DNA from: an uncultured Eubacteriales bacterium
GTDB taxonomy: Bacteria; Bacillota; Clostridia; Peptostreptococcales; Anaerovoracaceae
Direction: 5' to 3'
DNA length: 64,000 nucleotides
NCBI GenBank assembly: GCA_900540145.1
Contig: UQEW01000001.1
Span: 1-64,000 of the forward strand
Shown: one piece after another, positions 62,985 through 64,000 of the stretch
Numbering within the stretch: the stretch's first letter is position 1
How the letters are laid out: every line of letters starts with the position of its first letter
Made by a program: the position numbers and the translations under genes
The notes under the pieces: model-generated
Databases searched by the model: none
Told to the model about the DNA's origin: nothing
Seen by the model: the letters and a program-made list of their open reading frames with translations, nothing else

Positions 62985-63782
62985 TCAGTCACACAAAAAA
63001 ACGGTGCCTTCTGCTTTTCCATCCATCGTAAGAGTAATAATGTCTTTTTTCTTGCCGTTAAGCAATATGGTAGATACACCAGCCTGGCAGGCTCTTCTAG
63101 CTGCTTCTATCTTAGTATTTATCCCGCCTGTGCCAAAAGAACTTTTTCCCTTAGTATCTATTTTTGCCATAAGCTTATCTATGTTGTCTATCTCATGCAG
63201 CAGCTTGGCGTCTTGATTTATTTTAGGATTTTTATCGAACACACCGTCTATGTCGCTGAGAATGATAAGTGTATCAGCTGCCCACAAGGATGCAGTCAAC
63301 GCACTTAGTTTATCGTTATCTCCAATCTGAAATTCTTCAGTACTCACAGTATCGTTTTCATTCACTATAGGAACCACGCCCTCATCTATAAGAGTAAACA
63401 TGGTGTTTCTTATATGCAGCCGTCTCTGAGAATTTTCAAAATCCGAGTTGGTCAAAAGCATCTGTCCGACATGCAAATCCCTCTCTGCAAAAAACTCTTT
63501 ATACGCCATCATAAGTTCCACCTGTCCTATGGCACACAAGGCTTGTTTATAGTTCATGTCTTCTACCTTGTGCCATTTATTTATGGCTCCTACCCCGCAG
63601 ATTTTTGCACCGCTGGACACTATAACAATGCGTTTACCATCATCTATAAGAGCGATAAGTTGCTCTACTATGTTCTTAATGGCTTCTCTGTTGGGTACTC
63701 CGTCTTCTGTTGAAAGCACATTACTTCCGAGTTTTATTACAATCTTCTTGCTGTCTTCCAATATCTTTTGTATCGTTGTCAT
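62985..63782 (-). CDS. proB: Glutamate 5-kinase without PUA domain
   Basis: ProB phosphorylates glutamate, the first step to proline. The 265 residues cover only the amino acid kinase domain: KIVIKLGSNVLSTEDG at the ATP site, VSSGAKICGVGAI, VGQMLLTNSDFENSQRR, VPIVNENDTVSTEEFQIGDNDKLSA and GKSSFGTGGINTKIEAARRA. The C-terminal PUA domain of many ProB proteins (about 100 residues more) is absent, as in several Firmicutes. AAGGAC precedes the ATG. The partner gene proA lies divergently, not in an operon. Confidence 0.94.
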   Translation of the reverse strand: MTTIQKILEDSKKIVIKLGSNVLSTEDGVPNREAIKNIVEQLIALIDDGKRIVIVSSGAKICGVGAINKWHKVEDMNYKQALCAIGQVELMMAYKEFFAERDLHVGQMLLTNSDFENSQRRLHIRNTMFTLIDEGVVPIVNENDTVSTEEFQIGDNDKLSALTASLWAADTLIILSDIDGVFDKNPKINQDAKLLHEIDNIDKLMAKIDTKGKSSFGTGGINTKIEAARRACQAGVSTILLNGKKKDIITLTMDGKAEGTVFLCD

Positions 63783-63823
63783 ATCTTTTCAATGTCCTTC
63801 TCAATTTAGCTTAATAAAATTTA

Positions 63824-63852
63824 TTACAATTATACCATTTCTATGATAAAAT
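63824..63852. promoter_or_regulatory. Divergent proB/proA promoter region
   Basis: On the plus strand TTACAA (63824-63829) and TAAAAT (63847-63852) are 17 bp apart and point to proA. On the minus strand a TATAAT (63829-63834) points to proB. The two overlap, so one protein could control both. Confidence 0.4.
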
Positions 63853-63892
63853 TAAAATAACAAATACGTCATGTATCGAAAGGATTTGCAAT

Positions 63893-64000
63893 ATGAATTA
63901 TGTCGAAACCGCCAAGCGTGCCAAGAAAGACAGCTTTCTCTTGTCTTCCATATCTGAAGGAATAAGAAACAGCGCTTTGTCCCTTATCTGCGAAAAACTG
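63893..64000 (+). CDS. proA: Glutamate-5-semialdehyde dehydrogenase, N-terminal fragment
   Basis: The frame is cut by the window end after 36 codons. It begins NYVETAKRAKKDSFLLSSIS, the usual N-terminus of gamma-glutamyl phosphate reductase (proline step two), and AAAGGA lies nine bases upstream of the ATG. The partnership with divergent proB supports the call. Confidence 0.8.
   Translation, partial: MNYVETAKRAKKDSFLLSSISEGIRNSALSLICEKL

Overview
The window reads as a chromosomal segment of a strict or facultative anaerobic Firmicute of class Clostridia. The evidence is GGAGG-type ribosome sites, frequent TTG/GTG starts, LPxTG-type and Shp-type surface proteins, a clade-II single-chain PurL, a stand-alone AICAR transformylase with a PurO-like IMP cyclohydrolase, ferredoxin-type aldo/keto reductase and radical SAM proteins. 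A Peptostreptococcales/Anaerovoracaceae-like host is my guess and is not proven by the sequence. It is mostly housekeeping biosynthesis, compactly arranged, with no rRNA, tRNA, CRISPR array, prophage or insertion sequence that I could see.

Layout. 1-1310: a tungstate-type binding lipoprotein (tupA) with its own promoter and a structured, terminator-bearing leader. 1319-4828: a tightly overlapping minus-strand set (half-length TRIC-like channel, fthC, macro domain, MATE pump, flavoprotein). 4829-5288: a repeat-rich gap. 5289-18094: one purine operon purE-C-F-M-N-O-(AICAR transformylase)-D-L plus a CofE-like ligase, driven by a TTGACA/TATAAT promoter and a ZTP (pfl) riboswitch with terminator. 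18189-22327: sstT, a ferredoxin-type aldo/keto reductase, a YeiH transporter and a cytidylate-kinase-like protein. 22375-27452: the liv branched-chain amino acid ABC importer, preceded by an unannotated 41-codon Ile/Leu/Val-rich leader peptide and attenuator. 27650-41236: the leuA-C-D-ilvA-leuB-DUF815-ilvB-N-C-D-E operon, preceded by a 19-codon Leu-rich leader peptide, an alternative stem and a strong terminator.

41431-43632 (+ strand): a two-repeat DUF1538 membrane protein coupled to a tandem PII-like protein. 43827-46841: panD, panC, panB and a PanG-like ketopantoate reductase candidate, completing pantothenate synthesis from the valine branch next door. 47190-50998: a secreted CHAP protein, an SOS-controlled Y-family polymerase with YolD, and a radical SAM protein. 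51066-61025: a haem-acquisition operon arranged like the streptococcal shr-shp-hts/sia operon (NEAT surface protein, Shp protein, HtsA-, HtsB- and HtsC-like importer, two ABC half-transporters, YbaN). 61424-62263 encodes a DtxR-fold regulator that has lost the metal ligands and carries an unknown C-terminal domain. Three copies of a GTTAG-N6-CTAAC palindrome lie in its own promoter and in the haem operon's upstream region. 62384-64000: a DUF2238-like membrane protein, proB, and the divergent start of proA.

The most interesting items are the metal-blind DtxR-like haem regulator with its three operators, the two ribosome-mediated attenuators in front of branched-chain amino acid operons, the PurF whose glutaminase site is eroded, and the DUF1538/PII pair. 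All assignments come from reading the sequence and from memory of protein families; no database search was run.
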